Program-made: the position numbers and the translations under genes
Assembly: GCA_934358675.1 (NCBI GenBank)
Contig: CAKRKX010000001.1
Coordinates: 32,896-96,895 of the forward strand
Length of the DNA: 64,000 nucleotides
Reading direction: 5' to 3'
Source: an uncultured Agathobacter sp.
GTDB taxonomy: Bacteria; Bacillota; Clostridia; Lachnospirales; Lachnospiraceae
Shown: positions 11,105 to 20,070 of the stretch, one piece after another
How the letters are laid out: each line of letters starts with the position of its first letter
Numbering within the stretch: the stretch's first letter is position 1
The notes under the pieces: generated by a model
Seen by the model: the letters and a program-made list of their open reading frames with translations, nothing else
Told to the model about the DNA's origin: nothing
Database searches by the model: none

Positions 11105-11155
11105 GACAGACAGATGTGTTCCCGGCCGGCGGATACCGGTCGGGGCATAACTGTC
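11105..11155 (+). other. GC-rich intercistronic hairpin between binding protein and permeases
   Basis: CCCGGCCGG near 11121 pairs, with one wobble, to CCGGTCGGG at 11136-11144, and outer GACAG / CTGTC bases extend the stem. No T run follows. In operons of this type such hairpins often protect or partly terminate the binding-protein mRNA, so that it exceeds the permeases; that role is inferred here. Confidence 0.6.
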
Positions 11156-11195
11156 ATGAAACTATATTGTAACAAAAACGTGGGGAGATGAACCT

Positions 11196-12125
11196 ATGGG
11201 CAAGAAAAAAAAGAGCGGTCTGAAGACATACGATAATATGGGATACTTATTTGTACTTCCGTTCGTTGTTGTATTCCTGATCTTCAGCGTATACCCGGTA
11301 TTCAGAACACTGTATTTAAGTTTTACCAATGCCAAGATCGCGGGTGTCGGTGAAATGAAGTGGGTCTGGTTTGATAATTATAAGCGAGTTTTTACTGACA
11401 AGTTCTTCTGGAGAGGCTTATGGAACACTGTAAGAATCTGGGCTGTAAACATTGTATTACAGTTGGGACTTGCATTCCTACTTACTATTGTATTCAGCGA
11501 TATCAAGTACAAGATGAAAGGACTCGGAATCTTCCGTGTGCTTTACTATCTGCCAAACCTGATCGCTGCAACTTCAATCGCATTCTTATTCAACACTTTA
11601 TTGGATTGGAGATTTGGAACATTCAATCAGATTATCTCCGGAATCTACAAGTTTTTCGGTGCAAGTTATAATCCGGTTGATTGGCTTGGTTCTCCGAACA
11701 CCGCAGGATATACCATCGCTGTCATTTCCGCATGGATGTGGTTTGGTAACTCCTTCATCATGCTGATGGCCGGTGTACAAGGAATTTCAAAAGATTACTT
11801 CGAGGCAGCCGCTATCGACGGCGCCGGAAGATGGACTGTATTTGGAAAAATCACATTACCGCTTCTTAAACCAATGTTAATGTATGTTGCGATTACTTCA
11901 CTCATCGGTGGTCTGCAGATGTTCGATCTGCCATATCTGATGTCAAGTACATCCAGCGCATCCTATAACTCTGTATACACAGCGGTTATGTATCTGTATA
12001 AATTTGGATTTACAACAGGAACTACACAGACCGGTTACGCTTCTGCAATCGCGTATGTCATCTTCCTGATCGTCTTGGCTGTATCTGTTGTTCAGCTTAA
12101 GATCTTTAACAGAAAGGAGGATTAG
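11196..12125 (+). CDS. Sugar ABC importer permease, MalF/UgpA type
   Basis: This 309-residue integral membrane protein has six predicted membrane segments, starting at about residue 18, and the binding-protein-dependent transport motif EAAAIDGAGRW...ITLPLL near residues 204-225 that contacts the ATPase. It is the first of two permeases and pairs with the gene at 12131. A GGGGAG ribosome binding site precedes the ATG. It would pass oligosaccharides delivered by the lipoprotein at 9670. Confidence 0.9.
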   Translation: MGKKKKSGLKTYDNMGYLFVLPFVVVFLIFSVYPVFRTLYLSFTNAKIAGVGEMKWVWFDNYKRVFTDKFFWRGLWNTVRIWAVNIVLQLGLAFLLTIVFSDIKYKMKGLGIFRVLYYLPNLIAATSIAFLFNTLLDWRFGTFNQIISGIYKFFGASYNPVDWLGSPNTAGYTIAVISAWMWFGNSFIMLMAGVQGISKDYFEAAAIDGAGRWTVFGKITLPLLKPMLMYVAITSLIGGLQMFDLPYLMSSTSSASYNSVYTAVMYLYKFGFTTGTTQTGYASAIAYVIFLIVLAVSVVQLKIFNRKED

Positions 12126-12130
12126 GAAGT

Positions 12131-12967
12131 ATGAATGGTATTGGTTATAAAGTAAAAAAAGGAATTCTTTACTTCCTTTTGATCCTGCTTGCTGCAGCAT
12201 GTTTGTTCCCGTTTCTGCTTATGATGGTCAATGCGACACGAAGCGGAAGTGAGATCGTAACATCATTTACATTGATCCCTAGTACCCATATCAAAGAGAA
12301 CTGGGATACCGTATTTCAGTATTTCAATCTCTTTAAGGGTATGTGGAACAGCGTGAAAGTTGCAATACCTGCAACATTACTTACCGCTTATTTCTCTGCA
12401 CTTACTGCATATGCACTTGCAATGTATAAGTTCAAGGGAAGCAATCTGATCTTCATGGTCATTTTGATCTTTATGATGATTCCTGGTCAGTTAAGCCTGA
12501 TCGGATTCTACAACTTATGTACAAAGCTGCACCTGGTTAATACTTATATTCCACTTATTATTCCGGCAATCGCAGCACCGGGAACCGTATTCTTCTTACG
12601 ACAGTATGTTATGTCGGTTATGCCGCCTTCATTGATCGAGGCTGCAAGAATTGACGGTGCCAAAGAGTTATACATTTTCCACAGAATCGCAATCCCGATC
12701 ATGTCACCGGGTATCGCAACCATGTCGATCATGGGATTCATCGGAAACTGGAATGCATACTTAATGCCAATGATCATCTTAAACAAGAACGAGAAGTTCA
12801 CCTTGCCGGTTATGATGGCAACGCTTCGTTCTTCCACAGATATCACGGCAAATCAGGGAGCTATCTACTTAGCGGTAGCAATCTCGGTTATCCCGATTCT
12901 CCTTGTGTTTGCATTCTTCTCAAAATACATCATCAGCAGTATTGCTGCCGGTGCTGTAAAAGAGTAA
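12131..12967 (+). CDS. Sugar ABC importer permease, MalG/UgpE type
   Basis: This 278-residue membrane protein has six predicted spans and the EAA loop IEAARIDGAKELYIFHRIAIP near residues 171-190. Its AAAGGAGG ribosome binding site lies inside the last codons of the upstream permease, with only five bases between genes, which indicates translational coupling. It completes the membrane channel. No ATP-binding subunit follows; a shared MsmK-like ATPase encoded elsewhere is the usual arrangement for this class. Confidence 0.9.
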   Translation: MNGIGYKVKKGILYFLLILLAAACLFPFLLMMVNATRSGSEIVTSFTLIPSTHIKENWDTVFQYFNLFKGMWNSVKVAIPATLLTAYFSALTAYALAMYKFKGSNLIFMVILIFMMIPGQLSLIGFYNLCTKLHLVNTYIPLIIPAIAAPGTVFFLRQYVMSVMPPSLIEAARIDGAKELYIFHRIAIPIMSPGIATMSIMGFIGNWNAYLMPMIILNKNEKFTLPVMMATLRSSTDITANQGAIYLAVAISVIPILLVFAFFSKYIISSIAAGAVKE

Positions 12968-13018
12968 TTAAAATAGCTAGTTTTTCAAATTTTTTCTCCC
13001 CTAAATACATAGTTTTGG

Positions 13019-13052
13019 CAAGAGACTTTGCTTTGCAAAGTCTCTTGTTGTA
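13019..13052 (+). terminator. Strong terminator after the first importer operon
   Basis: A perfect 13-bp stem (CAAGAGACTTTGC / GCAAAGTCTCTTG) with a TTT loop is followed by TTGTATTA. Confidence 0.85.
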
Positions 13053-13061
13053 TTATATAAT
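13033..13061 (+). promoter_or_regulatory. Promoter of the SBP-YesM-YesN operon, embedded in the preceding terminator
   Basis: TTGCAA at 13033-13038 and TATAAT at 13056-13061 are 17 bases apart. The -35 box is formed by the loop and right arm of the terminator hairpin, so the two units are packed with no spacer. Confidence 0.7.
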
Positions 13062-13095
13062 ATAAGGTGCAAAAAGCCTGAAATGAGGGACTTGT

Positions 13096-14739
13096 ATGAG
13101 AAATAGTAACAAATGGAAACGAATGACAGCGGCAGCACTTTCCCTGCTTTTACTTGGGACGATGATCGGTTGCGCGGATTCGTCCGGGACGGATGAGACG
13201 CAGACACAGCAGACAAAGACAGATACAACGATCGGATGGAAGAAGTATGCCGCCGAGCAGGATCCGGTCACGTTGAGCTGGTATATCAATTACTCCTGGT
13301 TTACGACAGACTGGGGAAAGAATATGGTATCAAAGCAGATTACGAAGGACACCGGAGTCAGCGTGGATTTTGTAACTCCGGCGGGAAATCAGGAAGAGAC
13401 GATCAATGCACTGATCGCATCGGATTCACTTCCGGATGTCGTTACGCTCGGCTGGTGGGAATCGCAGCTGAATGAGATGATAAAAAAAGATATGGTCTAC
13501 GCACTCAATGATCTTGCCGATCAGTATGATCCTTATTTCTATGAGGTGACGGATCCGGTTGTGATTAACTGGTATACGGACGATGATGGGGATATCTATG
13601 GTTATCCGAATTCTTCCTACACGCCACAGGCGGTCGAGAGTCATTCAAACATTGCGTCGAATCAGACATTTCTGGTTCGAAAAGACATCTATGAGGCGAT
13701 CGGAAGTCCGGATATGACCACACAGGAGGGCTTTGAAGCCGCGGTAAAGAAAGCGGTGGAAATGTTTCCGGAGGTGGATGGCAAGCCGTTGATACCGATC
13801 GGGGCACATACCTTTGAAGAGAACGGAAATAATTCCTTTGATCAGTTCCTGTTAAACTTTCTTGCCGTTCCGTATGAAAAAGACGGAACGCTTTATGACC
13901 GGTATACCGATCCGGAATATCTGTCATGGCTGAAATTTTTCCGGAGGATGGGAGAGGAAGGGTATCTTGCCAGTGATATTTTTGTGGATCAGCGTACACA
14001 GATGAACGAAAAGGTAGCGGATGGCAGATATTTTTGTATGCTCTACCAGCGAACCGATATTGCGGATCTGGAGAGTACTCTATACGAAAAGGATCCGGAT
14101 AGTATCTATATTGCTGTGGACGGACCGAAGAACAGCAATGGAGACGACTATGTGCTCTCCACCAATTCCGTGACAGGATGGACGGTAACTTTGATCTCCA
14201 AAAACTGTAAGCATCCGGACCGCGCGATCGCGTTTATCGATTACCTGATATCGGAAGAGGGGCAGAAGATGACGAGCATCGGCGTGGAAGGCGAAATGTA
14301 TGATATGGTAGACGGCAAGGTCGTGCTAAAGGATGATGTGAAGCAGATGCTTGCAACCGATCGTAAGAAGTACGATGAGGTATATGGTGCAGATGATGCC
14401 TATTGGATGCTTCAGAATAATCTGATGCAGCTCGACTGGATGCCGGAGAAACAGTATCCTTTGAATCAGCTGGAGGAGTGGACCTATCCGTATACAAAGT
14501 ATACGGCGGAATACGATCTGTTTCTTCAGGATAATTCTTCGGCAGCACAGGCAAGTACACGTATTGATAAACTGTGGGGAAGTACGCTTCCGAGATTGCT
14601 TCTTGCAAAATCGGATGAAGAGTTTGATGAACTTTTGGATCAGTTTGTAAAGGAGCGCGAGTCGCTGGGCTATAAAAAGGTTATAAATGCAAAACAAAAG
14701 CTTTTGGAAGAAAACAAAAAACGATTGGGTATTGATTAG
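13096..14739 (+). CDS. Orphan solute-binding lipoprotein in an operon with a sensor kinase
   Basis: This 547-residue protein has a lipoprotein signal (LLLGTMIGCADSS) and a large family 1 solute-binding fold of the LipO/YtcQ size class. It is not followed by permeases. Instead the stop codon is directly followed by the ATG of a YesM-type kinase and then a YesN-type regulator. Known precedents are binding proteins that present a sugar to the extracytoplasmic domain of a histidine kinase, which makes this a candidate sensing subunit rather than an import subunit; that is inference. A GAGGG ribosome binding site precedes ATG 13096. Alternatively it could serve permeases encoded elsewhere. Confidence 0.8.
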   Translation: MRNSNKWKRMTAAALSLLLLGTMIGCADSSGTDETQTQQTKTDTTIGWKKYAAEQDPVTLSWYINYSWFTTDWGKNMVSKQITKDTGVSVDFVTPAGNQEETINALIASDSLPDVVTLGWWESQLNEMIKKDMVYALNDLADQYDPYFYEVTDPVVINWYTDDDGDIYGYPNSSYTPQAVESHSNIASNQTFLVRKDIYEAIGSPDMTTQEGFEAAVKKAVEMFPEVDGKPLIPIGAHTFEENGNNSFDQFLLNFLAVPYEKDGTLYDRYTDPEYLSWLKFFRRMGEEGYLASDIFVDQRTQMNEKVADGRYFCMLYQRTDIADLESTLYEKDPDSIYIAVDGPKNSNGDDYVLSTNSVTGWTVTLISKNCKHPDRAIAFIDYLISEEGQKMTSIGVEGEMYDMVDGKVVLKDDVKQMLATDRKKYDEVYGADDAYWMLQNNLMQLDWMPEKQYPLNQLEEWTYPYTKYTAEYDLFLQDNSSAAQASTRIDKLWGSTLPRLLLAKSDEEFDELLDQFVKERESLGYKKVINAKQKLLEENKKRLGID

Positions 14740-16551
14740 ATGAAAAAGGTCAGAAAGAAAATCGGAAACTTAAAATTAAACATCAAATTTTCATTGCTGA
14801 TTTTTTTCATTGTCCTTATCCCGGTGGGGGCATTGGTCGCTGCGCTGCTCGGCATGATGGAACAGACTTCAAAAAAGGAGAATCTTTCCAATATCGATTA
14901 TGCGATGGAACGTGATGAAAAGCAGCTGAGTACCTGCGTGGATTCGGTAAATATGGTGACGCAGTTCTTTCTTTCGGATTCCGGTATTTTGGAACTTCTG
15001 AATGCAGCCGCGACCGGCAAAAACATGGAACCGGATGAAATACTGACCTATTACAAGACGGATATCGCAGCGCTTGAGAGACTTGTGAGTAACAATCCTC
15101 TTTTGTACGGGGTGCGCGTCTACTCGACCAAAGACAATGTACAGGAAATGATGCCCATTTTGTACAATCATTCGAGAATGGAAAACATGAGCTGGTTTCT
15201 GGAGGATCGTGCCAATCTGGAGGGGTGGCATTTTAATTACTATGACTCTCTTTTTTCATCGGTAGTATCGCAAAAGGATGAAATGCTTGCCGGCTATGTG
15301 ACCGCTATCAGAGATTACCATAACGGGCTGATCGGTTACATTGAAGTTGTTGTGCGGATGGAGGAAATCTTTCCGGAACTGTATTCGGACAAAGAGTATG
15401 AATGGAGCTGTCTTGTTACGGATGAGGACAAGCAGATTTACAGCATACACGGAGGCGAAGACAGGGAATCGCTTTTTGCATATATGATGCAGAAGATCGA
15501 AAATACATCGGAAAAGAACAGCATGTATCTTTCCTATGCAGGATCCCGATGGGCCGTAGGTTATCTTCCGGTGAAAGAGTGCGGTGGAGGAATGGTTTAT
15601 ATCAGGGATGCATCGGGAAACTTTCCGATCATTCTGCAACGCTTTGTGGTGGCTGCAACTCTGATCATACTTATGGCGCTGCTTGCTTACCTGACCAATC
15701 GTATCGTAAAGCATCTGCTGCGTCATCTGTATGATATACTGCGAACGATCCGACATGTGCAGAAAGGTAATCTGGATGAGAGGATCGAAGTTTCGACGCA
15801 CGATGAGATGGGAGAACTCGGCACGCAGCTCAACCGGATGCTTGATCGTATCCAGGAGCTGATGCAGGAGAATTTTGACCGCGAGCTGCTGGCGAAGAAC
15901 TCACAGATCCGCGCGCTGCAGAACCAGATCAATGCGCATTTTATCTACAATGTGCTCGAGTCCATCAAGATGATGGCGGAGATCGACGAGGAATATACGA
16001 TCTCGGATTCTGTGACGTCACTCGGAAAGCTGCTCCGTTACAGTATGCGCTGGGTGAACGGAAACGTACATGTGGGGGAGGAACTGGATTATATCCGCAA
16101 TTATCTTGCACTGATCAATCTCCGCTTTGATTATGAGATCATATTGTCTGTCAAGATGTCGGATGAGATGCTGGATCAGGAGATTCCGAAGATGTCCCTT
16201 CAGCCGATCGTGGAGAATGCCATCCTGCATGGAATTGAGGATGTGGCGGAGGATTCGACCATCTATATCAAGGGAATGATCGAGGGTAACGACTGCATCA
16301 TCGAGGTGACGGATTCCGGCAAGGGAATGAATGAGGAACAGGTCAGAGCGCTTGAGGAGAAGATCGCCGGCAAGCTTGAGGCGAGCGGCGGCGATGGACA
16401 CGGTATCGGCTTGAAAAATGTGCAGGACCGTATTAATATTGCTTTTGGACAGGAATACGGACTGATGATCCGGTCGAAGGAAGGATGCTATACGAAGGTG
16501 AGCATCCGGATACCGAAAAGATACAGACAGGAAGGACAGAAATTATCATGA
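14740..16551 (+). CDS. YesM-type sensor histidine kinase
   Basis: This 603-residue membrane kinase has a first membrane span near residues 16-38, an extracytoplasmic Cache-like sensor region to about residue 290, a second span near 295-318, a HAMP segment, the His_kinase domain (PF06580 type) with phospho-acceptor His400 in INAHFIYNVLESI, and a C-terminal ATPase with N and G boxes (PIVENAILHG, DSGKGM, GIGLKNV). The usual family motif reads INPHF; here the Pro is Ala. The ATG follows the stop of the upstream lipoprotein gene without any gap and its own stop overlaps the regulator start (ATGA), so all three are translationally coupled. It probably phosphorylates the regulator at 16548. Confidence 0.9.
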   Translation: MKKVRKKIGNLKLNIKFSLLIFFIVLIPVGALVAALLGMMEQTSKKENLSNIDYAMERDEKQLSTCVDSVNMVTQFFLSDSGILELLNAAATGKNMEPDEILTYYKTDIAALERLVSNNPLLYGVRVYSTKDNVQEMMPILYNHSRMENMSWFLEDRANLEGWHFNYYDSLFSSVVSQKDEMLAGYVTAIRDYHNGLIGYIEVVVRMEEIFPELYSDKEYEWSCLVTDEDKQIYSIHGGEDRESLFAYMMQKIENTSEKNSMYLSYAGSRWAVGYLPVKECGGGMVYIRDASGNFPIILQRFVVAATLIILMALLAYLTNRIVKHLLRHLYDILRTIRHVQKGNLDERIEVSTHDEMGELGTQLNRMLDRIQELMQENFDRELLAKNSQIRALQNQINAHFIYNVLESIKMMAEIDEEYTISDSVTSLGKLLRYSMRWVNGNVHVGEELDYIRNYLALINLRFDYEIILSVKMSDEMLDQEIPKMSLQPIVENAILHGIEDVAEDSTIYIKGMIEGNDCIIEVTDSGKGMNEEQVRALEEKIAGKLEASGGDGHGIGLKNVQDRINIAFGQEYGLMIRSKEGCYTKVSIRIPKRYRQEGQKLS

Positions 16552-18020
16552 AGACAGTACTGATCGTGGAAGATGAAAAACTGATCCGCCAGGGTATTCG
16601 AACCATGGTACAGCGAAGCGGCGTGCCGGTTGAAGTGATCATGGAATGCGGCAACGGAGAGGCGGCGCTTGAAATATTAAGGGAACAGAAAGTGGATGTG
16701 ATGTTTACCGATATCCGTATGCCGAAGATGGACGGAATCCGTCTTGTGCAGGAGATCGAGAAGCTTCCGGACAAGCCGGATATCGTTGCGGTTAGTGGAT
16801 ACGATGATTTCTCGTATGCGGTGGAATTGCTCCGGCACGGTGTGCGGGAATATATTTTAAAACCGGTCGAGAGGGAGAAGATTACAGCGATCTTAAAGAC
16901 ACTTGAGGCCGAGTATGAGGAGACACAGAAGAAGGCGCGTGCGGATCAGCAGATCGGACGCAGCCAGATCCGTTACATTCTTACGAGCCATGAGGCGGAC
17001 GATAAGGAAGTGCAGCTGCTCGAGCAGAAATACGAAGAACATTTCTTTACGGAGGGATACCAGATCAGTATGGCCGGCAAAGGCTTTATGATGGAAGAAC
17101 GCGAGAATACGATGTATCTCGATGAACTCAAAGAAGGAAATCTGTGCATTATGAAACCGGATCTGACATGGATCGTGCAGAGGAATGAGATGTGGCAGGA
17201 GTGCTCGGGAATCAGTAATGTGCATCGTGGACTGAGGGAGTTAAAGCAGGCGTACAATGAGGCGTTTGCAGCCAGAAAGCGCGCGTTCTATCAGATGAAA
17301 AGTCAGGTGGAATACGACGCACCGCGCAGTACGATCCCAGATGGTATCCGTAAGGAGAGTTTAAAGCAGGTAAGTGATCAGGCATGGACACAGCGCCTTC
17401 ATCTGATCGGAACGGACAAGACGGACGACCTTGGCAATCTGTGGAAGGTGCTTTTTGCGGAGCTGAAGAAGGAGCGTATCCTGCCGGAAGAATTTGAGGC
17501 GGGAATCGAGAAATTCCTGAATGAGCTGGAGAAGATATACCGCAATCTGATCGATGAGTCGGTGCAGCAGGAGATCGAACAGTGCCGCAACATCTATCAG
17601 TATACGAATGTGGAAGAGTATCAGGATGCCATCATGGATCTGGTTCTCGGCATTCATGCGCGGATCAATGACCAGCCGGAGGATAACGGTACGCAGCAGA
17701 AGATCCGTATGGCGGAGGCTTATATCCGTGAGAATTACAATAAGGATCTGAATATGGCAGTGGTATCCAATTATATTTCCATGAACTACTCGCTTTTTTC
17801 CTATGAGTTTAAGCAGTGTACGGGTAAAAATTTCGTGAATTATCTGAAGGAACTGCGCATCGAGGAGGCGAAGCGGCTTCTCGCAGAGACGGAGGAGAAA
17901 GTTGTGGATATCAGTCAGATGGTCGGATATGATAATGAGAAACATTTTATGAAGATATTCAAAAGCATCTGCGGTGTATCGCCGAGCGAATACCGCAGGA
18001 ATATGAAACACGTCGGATAA
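16548..18020 (+). CDS. YesN-type response regulator, REC plus AraC DNA-binding domain
   Basis: This 490-residue protein begins at ATG 16548, overlapping the kinase stop by four bases. The N-terminal receiver domain has the acidic pair EDE and the phospho-acceptor Asp in FTDIRMPKMDG near residue 54. A long helical middle section follows, then a C-terminal AraC helix-turn-helix pair (from about residue 395, ending GYDNEKHFMKIFKSICGVSPSEYRR). It should activate sugar-uptake or hydrolase genes when phosphorylated by the kinase at 14740. Likely targets are the importer operons of this window, whose promoters lack good -35 boxes, but no binding site is proven. Confidence 0.9.
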   Translation: MKTVLIVEDEKLIRQGIRTMVQRSGVPVEVIMECGNGEAALEILREQKVDVMFTDIRMPKMDGIRLVQEIEKLPDKPDIVAVSGYDDFSYAVELLRHGVREYILKPVEREKITAILKTLEAEYEETQKKARADQQIGRSQIRYILTSHEADDKEVQLLEQKYEEHFFTEGYQISMAGKGFMMEERENTMYLDELKEGNLCIMKPDLTWIVQRNEMWQECSGISNVHRGLRELKQAYNEAFAARKRAFYQMKSQVEYDAPRSTIPDGIRKESLKQVSDQAWTQRLHLIGTDKTDDLGNLWKVLFAELKKERILPEEFEAGIEKFLNELEKIYRNLIDESVQQEIEQCRNIYQYTNVEEYQDAIMDLVLGIHARINDQPEDNGTQQKIRMAEAYIRENYNKDLNMAVVSNYISMNYSLFSYEFKQCTGKNFVNYLKELRIEEAKRLLAETEEKVVDISQMVGYDNEKHFMKIFKSICGVSPSEYRRNMKHVG

Positions 18021-18021
18021 A

Positions 18022-18057
18022 AATCCGGGGAGCCTAGGCTTCCCGGATTACTTTTTT
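18022..18057. terminator. Bidirectional terminator between convergent genes
   Basis: AATCCGGGGAGCC / GGCTTCCCGGATT forms a stem with one wobble. It is followed by a T run on the plus strand, and on the minus strand its complement is followed by TTTTTAT. The stop codon of the minus-strand GGDEF gene (18034-18036) lies inside the stem. Confidence 0.8.
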
Positions 18058-19974
18058 GGTCTTGTTTTTCTTGAACTCGTACATATTTTCGTCCGCCCGG
18101 TTGATCAGGTCTTCGATCGAGTTGAACGTCTGATCCTCCTGATACGGGACACTTGCGTAACCGGCGCTGACGGATAACAGGTACGGCTTGGAACTGAGCT
18201 GGTTGTAATTGTGCAGATACTTGTTGACGCGAGTGATCAATTCTCTGGCATCCTCATCGCCGCAGCTGCATAACACATAGAACTCATCACCGCCGAAACG
18301 GGTGCCGATCGCATCGGCGAAAGCTGGCAGTTCACCGGTCACATTCATGATCGCCTTGCCGATCACTTTGAGCGCAAAGTCACCCTCCGTGTGTCCGAAC
18401 TGATCGTTGATCACCTTCAGACAGTCCATATCGAAGAGGAATGCGGTAAGAGGCGCGCCCTCCTTGAGTGAGTACAGCAGAAGCGGAAGCTTCCGCTCAT
18501 ATCCGTGGCGGTTGTACAGCCCGGTCAAAGCGTCTTTCATGTAGATCGACTCGAGCTTGCTCTGCATCAGCCGGGAACTCTTGATCTCGCACAGATTCTG
18601 CAGAAGCTGCGTGATATTCATGATCCAGTGTACCATCTGGAAATGGTAGTCGATCTGGTTGTGCTCGTAAGCCATCGCAATGTATCCGAATTCGCGGTCC
18701 TCAAAGAAGAGCGAGGATACGATGTAGGCGGAGGAGGAATCTTTGTTGACGATATCCGGAAGAAGTGTCTTCTTCGGGAAGGTACATTCCGGCAGCCGCT
18801 TTCCGTCCCGGATCGCAAGCTTGAGCAGAATGGTATCGTTGTCCGGTACCGCTTCCTCCTCGGCATCTGTCAGTTCCAGGATATGTCCGGACAGGGAATC
18901 CCAATCCGAATACAGACACAGGTAAAACTGTGTGCAGCCGGAAATCTCTTTGACGTATTCTGCGATCAGATCCATACCGTCATCGATGTCCGTCGCATGG
19001 GAGAGGTCTGCGGACATACGCATGGAGATATAGATGGAGCGCTCCAGGGACTGAATGCGGTTCAAAAGCTGATGACCGTACAGCACGTAGTTGCTGTGTG
19101 AGCCTGTCCGGCAGCCGCAGCTTCCGCCAATCACCGGTTCTGCGAAGACGCTCGTGCAGTCCGGAATCGCTGTGCCGTGCATCAGTCGGAACAACTGTTT
19201 GACCGCGGTCGTACCGAGCTGGTAAGTCGGGAAACTGACGGTCGTAAGCGGACTTGTGATATTCTGGCCTTCCGGCAGGGCATCGCATCCGACCAAAGCG
19301 ATATCTTCCGGAATCTTATATCCTTTGCGGATGGCGATCACCATAAAAAGGAGTGCCATCTTGTCATTGTAGCAGACAACGGCCTCCGGGACCCTGTCAG
19401 AACCATTGCAGAAAAACTCGAAGGCTTCCCGTATGCCTTCCTCGGTGATCGGCGCATCGAACATATCATGATCACCGACCGTGTATCCGTGCTGGATCAT
19501 GACACTCTGGTATGCCTGCGCACGCTTCGGTGAGAAATACGGATCCGTCTTACAGCCGAGGTAGCAGATACGCCTGTAATTGTGCACGCTGATCAGATGC
19601 TCCGTCAGCGTTCCGGTCGTTAAGTTGTTCTCTAAGGCAATACTCGGGAAAAATGTGCTCGTGTCGGCAATCTCGACGATCGGACAGGTACATTCCTTCT
19701 TGATCAGATCAATGATCTGATCCTTAAGCTCCTGTGCCGGATAAGTGCCGGACGCTACCACGATACCGCTGAAATCTTCGAAATTCGGGATGCGCAGAAT
19801 GCTCGATTCGCCACTTCCGTACTGTCCGAGATCCTCCCCGTCCGAGGATGTCGCATAGATCTCCGTCTTGAATCCGTACTCCGCAGCCTGATCGACAACA
19901 CCCTGACAGACGTTGCGCTGGTAGTCACCGAATATATGTGAAATAAACAGTGCGATTTTTTTTGAATGGTACAT
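18034..19974 (-). CDS. Soluble LacI-like sugar-binding domain fused to GGDEF diguanylate cyclase
   Basis: This is a 646-residue cytoplasmic protein with no helix-turn-helix, signal peptide or membrane span. Residues 1-280 look like the periplasmic-binding/LacI effector domain (KKIALFISHIFGDYQRNV, VALVGCDALPEGQ). A conserved-looking SCGC motif sits at 285-288, a GAF-like or helical sensor region spans about 310-480, and a GGDEF domain follows with an intact FGGDEF near residue 560. The expected activity is c-di-GMP synthesis from two GTP, probably tuned by a sugar ligand. ATG 19974 is chosen because a GAGGGGGGGGAAG ribosome binding region lies just upstream; an in-frame ATG at 20052 lacks one. 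A close architectural twin lies at 59033-60931 beside the GH16 genes, which argues for a link with glucan sensing. Confidence 0.85.
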   Translation of the reverse strand: MYHSKKIALFISHIFGDYQRNVCQGVVDQAAEYGFKTEIYATSSDGEDLGQYGSGESSILRIPNFEDFSGIVVASGTYPAQELKDQIIDLIKKECTCPIVEIADTSTFFPSIALENNLTTGTLTEHLISVHNYRRICYLGCKTDPYFSPKRAQAYQSVMIQHGYTVGDHDMFDAPITEEGIREAFEFFCNGSDRVPEAVVCYNDKMALLFMVIAIRKGYKIPEDIALVGCDALPEGQNITSPLTTVSFPTYQLGTTAVKQLFRLMHGTAIPDCTSVFAEPVIGGSCGCRTGSHSNYVLYGHQLLNRIQSLERSIYISMRMSADLSHATDIDDGMDLIAEYVKEISGCTQFYLCLYSDWDSLSGHILELTDAEEEAVPDNDTILLKLAIRDGKRLPECTFPKKTLLPDIVNKDSSSAYIVSSLFFEDREFGYIAMAYEHNQIDYHFQMVHWIMNITQLLQNLCEIKSSRLMQSKLESIYMKDALTGLYNRHGYERKLPLLLYSLKEGAPLTAFLFDMDCLKVINDQFGHTEGDFALKVIGKAIMNVTGELPAFADAIGTRFGGDEFYVLCSCGDEDARELITRVNKYLHNYNQLSSKPYLLSVSAGYASVPYQEDQTFNSIEDLINRADENMYEFKKNKTKKVIREA

Positions 19975-19982
19975 AAAAACTT

Positions 19983-19990
19983 CCCCCCCC
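19983..19990 (-). promoter_or_regulatory. Run of eight G in the ribosome binding site of the LacI-like/GGDEF gene
   Basis: On the minus strand the Shine-Dalgarno contains eight consecutive G, ending eight bases before the ATG at 19974. Changes in tract length would alter ribosome binding site strength and spacing. Slippage is inferred from the tract alone. Confidence 0.4.
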
Positions 19991-20020
19991 TCGGTTTCAT
20001 ATACTACTTCTATTTTATTC

Positions 20021-20039
20021 TCAAAAAGCGCTTTTTTCA
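20021..20039. promoter_or_regulatory. Near-perfect palindrome, LacI-family or cre-type operator candidate
   Basis: TCAAAAAGCGCTTTTTTCA is centred on GCGC and lies about 50 bases upstream of the minus-strand gene at 19974 and about 30 bases upstream of the spoVAC -10 box. The AAAGCGCTTT core resembles catabolite-repression sites and LacI-family operators. It could bind CcpA or a LacI-type repressor. Confidence 0.45.
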
Positions 20040-20041
20040 AG

Positions 20042-20070
20042 GAATATTTCATATTTGAAAAGCCATACTA
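20042..20070 (+). promoter_or_regulatory. Sigma-G-type forespore promoter of spoVAC
   Basis: GAATA at 20042-20046 and CATACTA at 20064-20070, 17 bases apart, match the Bacillus sigma-G consensus (GHATR, CATXHTA). The same -10 heptamer recurs before spoVAD and the lipoprotein at 34770. Confidence 0.75.
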
